Below the pieces are notes generated by a model, which ran no database searches, was not told the origin of the DNA, and was given only the letters and a program-made list of their open reading frames with translations. A DNA stretch of 64,000 nt, taken from Circinella umbellata (taxonomy: Eukaryota > Mucoromycota > Mucoromycetes > Mucorales > Lichtheimiaceae). Below are positions 36,920 through 50,200 of the stretch, piece by piece; position 1 is the stretch's first letter; each line of letters opens with the position of its first letter. Location: the NCBI GenBank assembly GCA_025093555.1, contig JAIWNF010000052.1, positions 245,540 to 309,539 of the forward strand, in the 5' to 3' direction. A program made the translations under genes and the position numbers.

Positions 36920-38294
36920 AAGAAAAAAACAATAAACATTCATACCCTTACTCATTCAATCTGTTCTGCAACAAGTTTTTTTCGCACTCTCTTTCTCTCT
37001 TTGTGTGTGTCCTCCTTTCTTTTCTCCCACAATTACGATATTTTGGAAATTTTGTACACAATGCAGCCATACATAAACAAAACATGCAGAAAACAAAAAC
37101 AGACAAGGCACATACTCGCATTTATACACACTCTCTCTCCTCTCTCTATTCTCACTACTCCCCTATAAAACAACAAAGATTGTATTTTTATCCATTTTCT
37201 TCTCTATTTGTAGCATAAAAAAAAGCCGACGATCCATTTTATTCATTTGAAATAGATTAAAACAAATAATTAATGTATCGTAAATTCGCCACATCAATCA
37301 TGGCGATCACTTTGTTTATTCTTTAAGACTTCTTTTAGTTATTTGAAAATACAGCACTGTTCTACATATATTATTATAAAGCAGTATAAGTATATAAGAT
37401 TATAATAGAGCACATAGACACACACACTCTATACATGCTTATCATATTTATATATATATAGAAAAAACAGGTACATTTAGTGAGAATATACAGTGCCGCT
37501 TAAAGAAAAGGAGAATTTTTTTTTGCATGCATATAAAATTCGACTTTTCTTCTTTTGTATACGTTTAACAAAAAAAAAATGGCGTTTGGTTTTTTTTTTA
37601 TTTACCTATGGTACTCTTTTAGTACATAGAAACGAAAAAATAAATAAAGAGTTTTGTACATGGGTTTCAAGGAACTGTATATCATAGTATAAGTATGGCA
37701 TTTTAGACTTAAAAAGGTATCAATATCATTTGTATTATAATAATACAAATGTTAGCCTATTCTTTTATATCGTAATTCTGGTAATATCATTAAACAAATA
37801 TCCTAAAATTTTAGGGCGATCTTTCGCATGTGGGACACTATTCAGTAAGTGGACGATCTTTGTTGTTTCTTCTCTGTTGAACATGTTATTATTTATGTTT
37901 CATACCTGTTTAGTTACAATCAAAAATAATAAAGTTAAATCTAGCGTCTAATAGTTCAACATCAAGGCGCAAATACTAAAAAAAAAAAAAAATTAAGGGG
38001 AAGATGTTTGATAATATGTAATAGATTTACGATGTGTAAATGTAGGAAATGCGGGGGATGATATAGAGTTTTTTTCAGGAGAAAGTGGCCAAAATACTGG
38101 AGGGAGGAGAAAAATCTTCATCTTGGACAGGTTTATGTTGAAGGGCGGTAAAATTTCTTTTAAGCCAAAAAATAATACATTTATAAAAACCCAAAAGTTT
38201 GTTATTTCTTTCTCTTTACTTATTAATTTATATATAAAATCAATCTTGTAACTTCTTTTTCTTATATCACTAAAATATATTGATATATACAATA
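36920..38294. other. Intergenic region, no gene seen
   Basis: Long 3' flank of the RasGEF gene and promoter region of the GPI-type protein. It contains CT-rich and poly-T/poly-A tracts (for example about 37515, 37571 and 37978). The minus-strand frame 37993-38310 has no recognisable features and overlaps the next gene's start. Confidence 0.5.
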
Positions 38295-39551
38295 ATGAAA
38301 CCATCGCCACTTATTCTTTCTGCTGCTGCTTTAACAATTTTGGCAGCAGCAACAACCACAGGCGCCCCCGCTAATACTGATAACAAGCTTACCATTTCAA
38401 AGCGTGATTGGAAACAAGTACAAGCTGAACCTGTTCAAGTGAATCATTTTGCTGGTATTGCTCGAGAATATGTGAAACGACGTGGTGATTCTTCTTTGAC
38501 TTCCAATAACAGTAGTGAAGATGATTCAAGTGAAGATAATAATAGTGAAGATGATTCAGGTGAAGATGATTCAGGTGAAGATAATAACAATGGAGATGAT
38601 TCAAGTGAAGATAATAGCAATGAAGATGATTCGAGTGAAGATACTAGTAATCAAGACGATTCTTCAAGCAAAGATAAAGACGTTGGTGATTCCTCGTCGT
38701 CGTCAGCAAGCAGCAAGAATGCTGACACCTCTGAAGACTCTGAACCCTCTGATTCATCTTCTGATTCCGGCTCCAATTCATATGATGACAAGGACGGTGA
38801 TGCTAATAGTTCTTCTTCAGATCAACAAAACGATACACCGGATATTTCTGACGATAATTCAAATAACGATGACACAGATGACAGTAGTGACGATGTAGCT
38901 GCTGCTGCTTCTACTTCTGACGATCAATCGTCTTCCTCCGATGACACTTCTTCTGAGGATAATCTGGATACTGGTGTTGGCGATGAATCTTCTACAGATG
39001 ACCAACAAGATGAAAGCGAGAGTACTGATTTTGTAGCTGATGCTTCTGAATCGGACTCTTCCCGTTCTGATTCTGCAGAATCAGCAGAAGACACATCTGC
39101 AAGTGATGCCACAGCAAGCGATGATTCCACAGCAAGCGATGATGCCACAGCAAGCGATGATGCCACAGCAAGCGATGATGCCACAGCAACTGATGATGCC
39201 ACAGCAACTGATGATGCCACAGCAACTGATGATGCCACAGCAACTGATGATGCCACAGCAAGTGATTCAGCATTCGGGGCTAGTGGATCTGCAAGCGATT
39301 CATTTGCCTCTCCAACAGATACAAGTTCTCTAACGCCTTCTATCCCTATTTCAGGCAACAGTATTAGCAGCAGCAGTGGTTATACGCCCTTACAATCTTC
39401 ATCAGCAAATGGACTTTCCCCATCATCATCTCTTCTTGGCAATGAACAACCCTCCAATCAACCTCTTCCAGGATCTTCTGCCACTATCCTTGATCCAACA
39501 AACCTTTTTGTAGCTCCTGTTTTCTTATTAATTAGTGCTTTGTTCTTCTAA
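38295..39551 (+). CDS. Secreted, GPI-anchor-type Ser/Asp-rich surface protein
   Basis: Single-exon protein of 418 aa from the ATG at 38295; an in-frame ATG at 38280 would only add five residues before the signal peptide. Residues 1-24 are a signal peptide (SPLILSAAALTILAAA). LTISKRDW and EYVKRRGDS contain dibasic KR/RR sites that a Kex2-type protease could cut. The body is extremely rich in Ser, Asp and Glu, with SSEDDSSEDNNSEDDSGEDD-like repeats followed by about ten copies of a six-residue DDATAS/DDATAT unit. The C-terminus ends in a hydrophobic tail (LFVAPVFLLISALFF) after a small-residue region, the usual GPI-anchor signal. It is probably a cell-wall or surface protein. The acidic repeats could bind cations, but no enzymatic domain exists. 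Confidence 0.82.
   Translation: MKPSPLILSAAALTILAAATTTGAPANTDNKLTISKRDWKQVQAEPVQVNHFAGIAREYVKRRGDSSLTSNNSSEDDSSEDNNSEDDSGEDDSGEDNNNGDDSSEDNSNEDDSSEDTSNQDDSSSKDKDVGDSSSSSASSKNADTSEDSEPSDSSSDSGSNSYDDKDGDANSSSSDQQNDTPDISDDNSNNDDTDDSSDDVAAAASTSDDQSSSSDDTSSEDNLDTGVGDESSTDDQQDESESTDFVADASESDSSRSDSAESAEDTSASDATASDDSTASDDATASDDATASDDATATDDATATDDATATDDATATDDATASDSAFGASGSASDSFASPTDTSSLTPSIPISGNSISSSSGYTPLQSSSANGLSPSSSLLGNEQPSNQPLPGSSATILDPTNLFVAPVFLLISALFF
39105..39262 (+). repeat. In-frame 18-bp minisatellite in the surface protein
   Basis: About nine to ten near-identical 18-nt units of the form GATGATGCCACAGCAAGC or GATGATGCCACAGCAACT encode DDATAS and DDATAT. The AGC units lie first and the ACT units second, suggesting block-wise expansion. 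The repeats leave long open frames on the opposite strand, which are artefacts. Confidence 0.92.
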
Positions 39552-39703
39552 AGTGAAAAAAGAGAAGGCTTGATCACTTACTATTATATATACATATATA
39601 TTATTTTTTTGTCTGTGTATGATTTGATTGTTTTATTGTAGAATTTTTCTTCTAATTTCTTCTATCCCAAATATATTTTTTTTGATTTATTATAAACATT
39701 TAC

Positions 39704-40981
39704 ATGTTGCGCAATTTTTTATCGTCCGTTTTTCGACAACAAAAGAGAGGACCTTATGATCATCTTTCACAAAAAGAAATAAAGCTTCAAATAGCTGAAT
39801 TAGAAGCTGTTAGTCGAAGATTAAAGAAACAAAATGAAGTTAGAAAGACCATGAAAACAATAAGACATGAGTCCAAATTGAATTTTAATCAACAACAAGA
39901 ACAAAGGATTGCAATGCAAGTAGCTTACTTAGGATGGAATTACTACGGTTTTACCTCTTCCAATACAGAAAATGAAGACAAATTACCAACTATTGAAGGG
40001 CACTTAATGAAAGCATTACTACAAGCCAAACTCATTCAGGATCCAACAATGTGTGGTTTTTCACTAAGTGGTAGAACTGATAGGCGTGTTTCTGGTGTAG
40101 GCCAAGTTGTTGGACTCAATGTACGCTGCGGTAGTCAGGAACGAAAAAAGGGACAGCTGCCTTATCTTCGCATACTTAATAGTATATTACCACCAGATAT
40201 ACGTGTATTGGCTTGGACTCATGTCTCTCCCCATTTTGATGCTCGATTTGATTGTCTTTCCAGAACATATCATTATTATTTTCCAACACAAGACTTATGT
40301 ATTGAAAGCATGAAAAAAGCTGCAACTTATTTATTGGGGGATCATGATTTTCGAAATTTTTGCAAGTTTAACCCATCCAAAAATCTGAGCCATTATCGAC
40401 GTACGATTCTTTCTGTTGATGTTTCTGTTTTCAGCCAAGGCGGATTTGCACGACTCGAAATCAAAGGTACGGCGTTCCTGTGGCATCAAGTTCGATATAT
40501 TGCATCTATTTTGTTATTGGTTGGACAACGATTGGAAAAACCTGAAATTGTTCAATGGCTTTTGGATGTAGATAAAGTACCTGGTAAACCAGAATATCCT
40601 TTAGCAAGTGGTTTACCTTTACTCTTATATGATTGTGAGTATAACCAAAATGGCTTCGATTGGCATCGAGAACCCACGGGACGTACAAAAGAACATTTTC
40701 AATTGTTATGGAATGAACAAATGACCAAGGCTTTACTATATCAAAGTTTTGTCAATGCATCAACCAACTTTGGTAGTTATAATATTCATGATGACGGTGA
40801 GAACCGTATGTCCAAAGTGAAACGAATCCAACTTGGTGGAAGCAAAGAAATATGGACTACACAATATAAACCATTGATGGATCGGAAGCGGGATGAACCA
40901 TATATGTTGAAACAACAGAAATATAATGCCTTGCATAATAAAACACAAAAAGAATTAATAAAAGAATCATCGCGATGTTAG
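39704..40981 (+). CDS. DEG1/PUS3: tRNA pseudouridine(38/39) synthase, PUS3/DEG1 type
   Basis: Isomerises uridine 38 or 39 in the tRNA anticodon arm. Intronless frame of 425 aa, normal for the family. The N-terminus has a charged coiled-coil (SQKEIKLQIAELEAVSRRLK) typical of Pus3. The TruA-type catalytic region is SLSGRTDRRVSGVGQVVGL, with the catalytic Asp in GRTD. Also visible are DARFDCLSRTYHYYF, GDHDFRNFCKFNPSKN and the Arg-containing FLWHQVRYIASILLLVGQ. Residues RR follow GRTD where most TruA family members have KGV; the Asp itself is intact. The gene lies about 150 bp downstream of the surface-protein stop. Confidence 0.93.
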   Translation: MLRNFLSSVFRQQKRGPYDHLSQKEIKLQIAELEAVSRRLKKQNEVRKTMKTIRHESKLNFNQQQEQRIAMQVAYLGWNYYGFTSSNTENEDKLPTIEGHLMKALLQAKLIQDPTMCGFSLSGRTDRRVSGVGQVVGLNVRCGSQERKKGQLPYLRILNSILPPDIRVLAWTHVSPHFDARFDCLSRTYHYYFPTQDLCIESMKKAATYLLGDHDFRNFCKFNPSKNLSHYRRTILSVDVSVFSQGGFARLEIKGTAFLWHQVRYIASILLLVGQRLEKPEIVQWLLDVDKVPGKPEYPLASGLPLLLYDCEYNQNGFDWHREPTGRTKEHFQLLWNEQMTKALLYQSFVNASTNFGSYNIHDDGENRMSKVKRIQLGGSKEIWTTQYKPLMDRKRDEPYMLKQQKYNALHNKTQKELIKESSRC

Positions 40982-41251
40982 AAACATAAGAAAAAGAAAG
41001 TATTAGTGATTAGTGATAGTAATAATAATAGTAATAATAATGTAACAGCGTGTAGTTTTTTGTATATGCATGGTTGTAATATAATATGTACAGTTTATGT
41101 AAGATTTCTAATAGAAGAGAGATAGTAAAGGGATGTAGTGGAGTTCTGGTTAAAAGAGAGGGAGAGAGAGAGAGATGAAAAGTAAGAAGCATATGAAAAA
41201 AAAAACTACAAAATTATCTAAATCAACAAAAATAAAAAAATCGCGATTAAA

Positions 41252-43227
41252 CTAGCTGATACCCAAAGATCTTTTACTAAATTCATATACGGCATAACTT
41301 ATACTGACGGATGGTACAACCTGTTTTCAAAAAAAATGGAGAGGACTTAATAAAGATACACTTCATATACTGTTATAAAAATTGCTTTTTACCTTAAATA
41401 GCGTTGGTCCAAGACCTTTATAGAAACCTTTTACACCATCAGCTTGAAAAGTCTTTCTAGCTGCATCCCAAGCAGATGAATAACGATGTGGATGACCGGG
41501 GGTGCCTTGAGCTTGTAATCTAAGTATTATAATTGTTTTGTTAATAAATGGATTATACCTAGATACATATATACTATCTTTTTCATTTACCTTGTCCGTA
41601 CGAGATTCAATGGATAAACAGTAGTCGCACCAATAGATCCACTAACCATACCACATGCCCATAACACTAGCACGTTTGGTAGTAATTGATCATTATCATT
41701 TCTTCGCTTTCCCTCCTGTCCATTCATATAACGCAAGTACGTCACTTTCAGCGTTTCGTATATGCCTATATATTTGTAAATTTTCAGTTTGCATGTTCAG
41801 AAGCAATTGAATATGTGCTACCCCAAGGAACAAAAAAAAAGGAAGGAAAAACTTTTTGGAAAAAATAATATATGCATTTACCCATATCTAAGGCCTGGTA
41901 TGGAAACACACCGAACAAACCAAGTGTTAATCCCGGCCAGAATGCACGGATACCTTGTGCCTTGTACATTGATTTAACAGTATCCAACACAAACGATCGT
42001 CCCGGTGTATTAATGGTGGGCTTTGCTTGATCGCCAATTTTAGTTGACATAATACGTGTTTTAAGCGTTTCCATTGGGTAAATACAAAATTGGGAGCACA
42101 GGCCTGCCATACCACCTGCGATGAATCGTGCACCAACAGGGATTGCGTTTTTATCTTCGACACCCGTAAATTGAGCTAACAAAGTTTTTGCTGTTTCAAA
42201 TACATAAAATTTGATTGCAGATTCTGGAATAATTTTCATGATGTTAAGACCGTTCCCAACAAAAAATCCACGAAAACCGCCTTGGCCATAAATTGTCCGT
42301 ACAGCATTGATAATAGATGACTCAGATGCTGCTGCTGTAGTTGGTTGTATCATATGACTTGGTTTGAGTGAGATCTGGGTAATCAGGTACACTTTTAGTC
42401 GATCAAAGGGTGCAGTGCATGTTCGTGAAACGGCACCTGCAATACCGCCTGCAGCAAGATACTTGTAAGCATTTTGTGCAGCTTCATCTGTATGTGAAAA
42501 TGAAACTTCGGCGTCTTGATTCAATTGTGTAGATGTCTGGTAGTATTGATATATTTCTGTAATAGTGGTCTCTCGTGGTAATAGCTATTATTATATATTA
42601 GTGTCAGTGTTAACCCCTTGTATATTTTATTTTATCTAAAATAAGCAAATTTCGATCTCTTCTTACCAACAAGAAATCACGCCAATCCCGAAAATCAATA
42701 TACCCATTACCCTCTAAAAAAAAGAAAGAGTTGATCAACTTCGTTCAGAAATTTAAATTTCCCCCCTTTCTTCATTTCTCCTTTTTGATAGCATGTATAT
42801 TACCTGTATCAATTACTTGGATAAATTCACTTAACTCATTCTTTGTGACGCGTATTCCTGCTGCTTTAAGTGCTTTCTCGAGATCGTTTGCACGTAATCG
42901 ATTATCGCCAGACTGGTTAATCTCTGAAAATAAATCCCATAGTTCCTTCTCTTTTTCCAGAACATAAGTTCTAAATTCAGAATAATCAATAGCACCATCC
43001 CGAGCCGTATCGCATTTGGCAAGTAAATCAGTAGCATAACGTGTATGTGCGGGCAAATGAGTAAGTTTATGAAACCCACGAAGAATGGCAGCTGCATCAA
43101 GATACCCCGTTCCATTGCTATCCAAAGAATCAAATAAACTACGTATACGATTTTCGCGTTCGGCAACCTTTTCGTCAAAATAAGGATGCTTGTTTAAGAC
43201 TTGCTCGTTCGAGTTATCTGAACTCAT
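41252..43227 (-). CDS. SAL1: Calcium-regulated mitochondrial ATP-Mg/Pi carrier (SCaMC/Sal1-like)
   Basis: Inner-membrane carrier exchanging ATP-Mg for phosphate, gated by calcium through N-terminal EF-hands. Minus-strand exons: 43227-42804, 42713-42667, 42584-41882, 41765-41591, 41519-41393, 41320-41252; 515 codons (514 aa). EF-hands: DSNGTGYLD, DTARDGAIDYSEF, a degenerate NQSGDNRLRANDL, and DTEGNGYIDFRDW (split by an intron). Three carrier repeats carry the signatures PFDRLKVYL, PMETLKTRI and PLNLVRTRLQAQG. The linker RETTITEIYQYYQTSTQLN matches the family's amphipathic helix. The C-terminal exon ends SISYAVYEFSKRSLG. Ca2+ regulation is family knowledge. EF3 lacks canonical ligands, so fewer than four sites may bind. 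Confidence 0.93.
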
Positions 43228-44216
43228 TTTGGTGTTTCGGTTGGTATATATATATATATTGAGTGAAGTATAAAATTGATAAAAATTAAAACCAAAAGTT
43301 TTGAATTAACAAAACTCTCTGGAATAAAAAAAAAGATAAAAAAAAGAGAAGAAAATAAGAGAGTGGGGAGGTTGTTTATTATTAAAAAGTGAAAATAAGC
43401 ACGTTCGTGTGTAAGTTAAAGTGAATGGATTGATCGAAATACGAATTCAAAATTTTTGTTGCGGGTACCAAAATTATTGGCTAGTATTTCATTTTGGTAC
43501 CTGGTACTTTTATAATGTTATGATGTTTGAATACTAATTAATACTATAACGATATAGAATTATTTGGGTATGATCGCGTCAAAGTAGCACTATCTGGAAT
43601 ATGACAGCTGACAGAAAATTTCTTTATTGAGTAATTTTTGGAGTAACAATTTACTTTTTATTGATGAGGAATCGCATTATGTTGAAATATTATGATTAAT
43701 TTTTTTATACATTATATTATCATGCTTATAGAGAACACTCTGTAGCTTTAAATACAAAGTATAGAAATAAAGTAATATATTGTTATTGTAGCAAAAAATG
43801 ACTGTCTACAGCAATTTGTCTTCTATTATTATCGTTCAAGGTTTTAACATATTACAATAATCCTCCCCAAATCTGTCGGAATTAAGTGTCTCGGTGACCG
43901 TTGGCTACGCTTGCACAATTAAAGCAATCACAGCTTATCATTTTTCTCTTCAAAAAACCCTTTTCCCATTTCACTACTTCATATTTTCTTTTTTCACCAT
44001 AATTACTCATGGAGTTCTATTAAACAAGTGTCAGTTTTGATCTGTCGCGCTCATCTGTTTTTACCTTATAATAAAAAAAATCACCAAAGGCAGATTGTTA
44101 ACGGCAATTTTTTACTTCCAAAACAAAAGAATTCAACACTTTAAAAAAAAGCATACACACACATATATTTTTTTTTCTATACGTGCGTTATTACCTTAAA
44201 TTTTCGCAAATCAACA
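43228..44216. other. Shared divergent promoter region of the carrier and GCN2 genes
   Basis: Nearly 1 kb, AT-rich, with TATATATATA just upstream of the carrier ATG (about 43245-43258) and pyrimidine-rich stretches before the GCN2 ATG. I see no open reading frame of note. Confidence 0.5.
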
Positions 44217-47200
44217 ATGGATCTCGGGGAACTACACGAAATCCAAGAAAATGAGATTGAAGCACTTAAAGCAATTTTTATGGAAGATTATGTCGAAGTA
44301 GCCAATCAAACACCATGGAAGGTTTGTTTCTTTCCTTTTTTTTTCTATATCTGTATATATACAGACACGCACACACACACGCACACACAGAGAGAGAGGG
44401 AGGGAGGGAGGGAGGGAGAGAGAGAAACTCTTGAACTATTCATAATAGTAATAATAATTAGGTAGCAAACTCTTCCCCCGAATTTATTTTACGTCTTGCG
44501 CCATTGGGAGTAGAAAAAGATGATGTTCATGTTTCTGTTGATCTCAAAGTGAGGTAAAGAAAATCAAAAATTATCCGAATATTTTATTTTCATGCAAAAA
44601 AAAGTCAGGGTTAAAGCTAAATAAATGACAGATTTCCAAAAGCCTATCCCAACAAACCTCCCGACTTAAAAATTGCTTCACCAAGAAATTTATCTCCTAC
44701 TCTTATTCGACTTTTAAATGATTCTCTTCAAACAGCAGCAAAAGATATGGTGGGTCGCGAAATGATGTATGATCTTGCCGATCTTGCTCAATCTTTTCTT
44801 GCTAATCATAACAGCCCACCGCCTGAAGGAAGTAAGATGAGCTTTCACGAGCAAATGGTGAAACGCATGGAAAATGATCTCAAGGTATAATAATATAGCT
44901 TTATTTTAGATATTGGAGAGTGGATAATGAATCAATATGAATATAATTTAATTGTTATTATTCCAGGTCGAAAAAGAACGTGAATTGAGAGAACAAACAC
45001 GGAAAGCAGAGGAAGAAGAAGCTGAGCGACGAGCTCAATCAGAAATGATGAATGCAAAAATTCAACAAGAAATCGAACGTAAACGCCAACATGCCCAAGC
45101 AGCTCGTAAACTTCAGCAAGAACAGCTTGGTTACGTTGATGATGACGATGAAGCAGTCAACAATGATGTTCATAGTGGACAAGGACATGATGATGATGAA
45201 TTAGAACATGCTCGACGTAGTATGGCTGACGAAAGTGATATTACTAAAATTATATTTGAAAATCTTGTTTCGATACCTCTAGAAGAAAACGTGAATCACA
45301 ACAATAATCAAAAGCAAGTTTGTTTTCGTGCCGTTGCTTTAGGGCCAAGAATAGGTCATGGATTAATCAGCGAAACATTTTCTGCTCAACCCCTTAAATA
45401 CAAGATCATTAAACAAAATGGGCATATTGACGATGAATTTTTGGATTCACAAGCATTACCTTCTTTAATCGCTGTCAAGCGCGTAAATGTATGTGGATCT
45501 TACTACATGACACCTTCCGGGAAACGTAAATTACAAGAAGTTGAATGGGAACTAGATCGATTACGCTCTTTACAACATCCAAACATTGTAACTATATACG
45601 ATGCCAAGCTGGAACGATCAAAACTGGAAAATAATCGTTGGATTTTACATATTTTACTGGAGCATGAACAGGGGTCAACACTACGCGACCTACTACAAAT
45701 ATGTGGTGGTGGACTTCGACTAGGCATTGTACGAAAATACATGAAGCAGCTTTTATGGGCCGTCAACCATATTCATTTGAATGGATTTATTTGTCGTGAA
45801 ATTAATGCGACAGATATATTTTGTAACAAAACTCAAATCGTCAAGCTCGCAAATGTCAGCTATAGCCGCCGACTACGTGATCTCAATAGGTCGAATTCTC
45901 TTGATAGTAATTTAACTCTACATGGCTTAACGACTGATTCAATGTCATCGTCGTGGATATCACCTGAATTACATGAAAGACCTGGTGTTTATAATCGGAA
46001 GAATGATATTTGGTGTCTTGGTGTTGTATTCCTTGAAATGCTCTGGGGTACAGATATCACTAAGGAGTTTGGAGATTTTGATGCATTTATTCGTTCAGAA
46101 TCCAACGAGTTACCACCGATTGCCCTAGAATTGGCTAAGAAAATGTTACATCGTGATCCAAGGAAACGTTTAACTGCAATCGACCTGTTAAAAGATTCAT
46201 TCTTCAATGATGCCAGCGGGAATAACAAGACATCATCAATCTCTAACGAAGAACACATGGCATTGGTATTACCAATAGATAGCCATATAATTAATAACAA
46301 GGCTACACAAGAAGAAATGATTCAACGCGATGTTGGTATTGATGGAGGAGGATGGGGAGCCATACCATTTGAACAATCAGTTGCACCGCCACATCAGCAG
46401 CAGCAAGGATCACCATTACAGGCACCTGCAAAGAGTGCGACCAACCCAGTGATACAATACGCAGCAAGTACAACAACGTTATCACGTTACAAATCCGATT
46501 TTGAAGAAATCGAGTTTTTGGGTAAAGGGGGGTTTGGCGAGGTTGTCAAGGCAAGAAACAGACTGGATGGTCGATTATATGCAATCAAGAAAATCCGATT
46601 GGATCCGCGTGATAGTGAAGATCTTCGCAAAATTTTACGTGAAGTTCAAACATTATCCAGCTTACATCACCAATATGTTGTTCGATATTATGCTACTTGG
46701 TTTGAGGGTAAAAAAACAGAATTAGAGGATTTCTTTTTAAATTATACGTTTTTTAATCAATTCAAAACCTTTGCGCAACTTTTTTATACAGATGCAGATG
46801 GAAGTAGTTCACGATACACTGATGACGATGATGGGTATAGTGAAGACGATTCGGAGTCAGATTACGATGAAGATGAAGACGAAGATGTTAGCGTGCTACA
46901 GAAACGATATGATTTTCTATCTTTGGATCATTCCAAAAGTCGTAGTTATTCAGCTATGAAATTTGCCGTGGATGATGTTGACGATGACGATAATTCAACC
47001 GTGAATACGGTGGATTATTCTTACGACGATAAAACCGGCTCAGATGAAGACTATATTAATTTTGGATACGATGAAGCAGAATCTTCAACAATGAGTACCC
47101 AAAAAACACAACAGAAATCCTCGTCTACTGCTCAAAAATCAGCATCAACGAAAAGAAAAGCGAGCGGTCATCCTGCTGGTAGTGTAAGTAGTAATGATAC

Positions 47201-50200
47201 TGGCAAATCATATACCCGCACACGTGTCCTATATATACAAATGGAATACTGTGAAAAGAAAACCTTACGCGATGTCATTGATGATGGGGTTAACGAGGAT
47301 GAAGCGTGGCGACTATTTCGACAAATCTTGGAAGGTCTTGTCCATATCCATTCACAAGGCATGATTCATCGTGACCTGAAGCCTTCAAATATTTTTCTGG
47401 ATTCAAATAACGATGTCAAGATTGGTGATTTTGGACTTGCAACGACGAATCAAACATTTGTGGATGCAGTAAATGCTTTTGCCCGTTCTTCTCATTTATT
47501 TGCCAAGAACCATTTTCATAGTAGCGATCAGAATATTACAAATAGTCAACAACTTCCAACAACGACGGAAGATGGAAGCTATATTGGCTATTCTGGTACA
47601 AGTGCTCATCTCGGACGTGATGAAAGCATGACGACTGGCGTTGGAACAACATTTTATGTATCACCCGAAGTGCTACCTAATCCAGCTACTGGCGCATCCC
47701 CAGGCATGAGATATAATCAAAAAGGTAAAAATTATATATATAGGCTTAATATTTCAAAGCTATCACGCTAATTGTTGTTATTTATTTCCATTATGTAGTT
47801 GATATGTTCTCACTAGGTAACTGTTTAATAATATGTTATTTCTGACATTATGTTAGAAAATAAATTATATTGCTAATAATTAACCAAAACATGTATGATA
47901 CTAATAGGTGTCATATTTTTTGAGATGTGCTATACATTTTCTACTGGAATGCAACGGGCTATTGTACGTCTTATCTTTCTTACATTTGTAATAAAAAAAC
48001 AATCTCGTCACTAATGTATATCTGATAGGTTCTTCAAGAATTGAGAAATAGCAGGTTTCCTGATGATTTTCCGAAAGGTTATAGAAATCAACGAAAAATT
48101 ATCGAACGATTATTATCACAGCAACCAAAGGATCGACCTAACAGTTTTGAGCTTTTACGCAGTGATTTATTACCGCCCAAATTGGTATGAAGATAATCCA
48201 TTTTTATAATTGATTGGATTACATGTATACAAGAAAGAAATATTGATCTACTTTTTTTTACCATTATAGGAAGATGAGTATATCAAAGAATGCGTTCGAA
48301 CAATTGGTAAATAATAACAAACAGACACCATGTTTTTTCTTCACAAAGAAATCAACTAGTTTTATCGTTTTATAATGCTCTTAATACAAATATATGTATA
48401 GCAAATCCGAATACACCTTACTATCACAAGCTAATGACAGCCATGTTCTCTCAATCATCTGACCGACACAAGGACTTTACGTATGATTATCATAGTGTAA
48501 GTAAAGAGCCAATGTATTGTTAGCTAGCTAATTTCTCCTTCTCTGACTATACATTTTTACATGTAGCAAATTGAAACAGCATTTGATCCATTTAGTCATA
48601 TTTTTTATGAACGTATACGGGAACAAATGGGGAAAGTTTTTCGTAGACATGGTGCCATTGATATATCACCACCACTATTGATACCCAAGAATAGTTTATA
48701 TGAATGGAATGCCAAAAATCCGGTTTATTTAATGGACTCTCAAGGTTCTTTGAATCAGTTACCATTTGATCAGACGGTCCCATTTGCAAGATATGTTTCA
48801 CGCAAAAAAGGATTTCCACAGCTTAAGCGCTATACTTTCGAAAAAGTCTACAGGTAACCTATATACATGTGTATATATTGTTTGTTTGTTTGTGTATGTA
48901 TGAGAGTAAGAGAAAGATATATTATATTCTAAAGAACTTCATTTTATTAGAGAGAACCCAAGTGGTGGACAACCTGAATCTGTTCTCGAAGCGGACTTTG
49001 ACATAGTTCATAAAGAAACAGCATTAATGGTTCCTGATGCAGAGGTACTTAAAGTTGTTGAAGAAGTACTTGAGGAACTCCCACCATTGAAAGTTGCTGG
49101 ATTCTATTTTGTTGTTAACCATGCTGGTATTGCTGATTTAATACTTGACAGTTGTCGTGTACCCACAGATGTCCGAAACGGTGTCATGGTAACTTTATCC
49201 AGTCTGGGTCGAGGAACATCATTTGGTACCATCAGAAATGTTTTAAAACTCAAATTTCGGTTACAGCGAAGCGTTTTGGATGAATTATCTATCTTTAATG
49301 TTCAAGGTAAATATTTTCTTTATCTTTCGTTCTTTTAAAGTAAGTATCTGAAAGTGATTGTGACTAACTTGAAAACTGCGTTAAGGTGAATTGGAGCCAA
49401 CCTATAAAAAGGTGGAAAGCTTACTTGTGGGACCCCATAAAGCTAAATTCCGTGAACTAATTACCGAGCTACGAACCTTATTATCTATTGCAAATGGTAT
49501 TGGTATCCATCACAAGATAGTATTCCATCCTCTGTTAATGTATGAATGTTGAACAAGTTTAAGTCTGATAATTAGCAGCAGTTTATAACACCAAATCATT
49601 ATTAATAACGGTTTTTTTCTTAAAAAAGGTATAATAACCATTTTTACAAAGATGGAATGCTATTTGAAACAGTAGTTGATACAATGGATTCAAGGAAGAA
49701 AGATGTATTAGCTGTTGGTGGAAGATACGATGTATTAATTCAGCACTTTGCACATCCCAATGCAGCTGCTAATCGTAAACTACGTGCTGTTGGTGTTAAT
49801 ATTGCAGTACAAAAGCTGGTACGGCGTATGGATATTTATCAATCTGAACAAGTAAAATATTTAGTTAAAGCAAAGAATGAAAAACTTCGAGGATTTGGTG
49901 TTTGGGCGCCCAAGCAGGTAGACTTGAATAATGTAGTACTGTGTGGTTAAAATAACTCATTAACTTATCAATATTTACTCTAACTCTTTTATTAGTTCGA
50001 CGTATATGTTGCCAGCTTTGGAAAAGTAGCACTTCATGAAAGGCTTGAAATTGTGCGTGATTTATGGAATCATAATATCCGAGCTGATTTTCAATATGAT
50101 GACGGGAATCAAATGACACCTGAAGAACTGACTGTCCGATGTAAAAAAGCAAGTATCAATTGGGTTGTCTTAGTGAAACACAAGACATCTGAGGGCAAAA

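Noticed and set aside
38389..39358. Long open frames on both strands across the Ser/Asp-rich gene
   Set aside because: They arise from the repetitive codon pattern of the real gene and encode monotonous HHLLW or ASSVAV strings.
46708..46791. The 28 residues between FEG and DADGSS in the open frame of GCN2 as real protein
   Set aside because: GT...TATACAG borders and the hydrophobic, Phe-rich composition fit an intron, and removal restores the GCN2-like WFED continuity.
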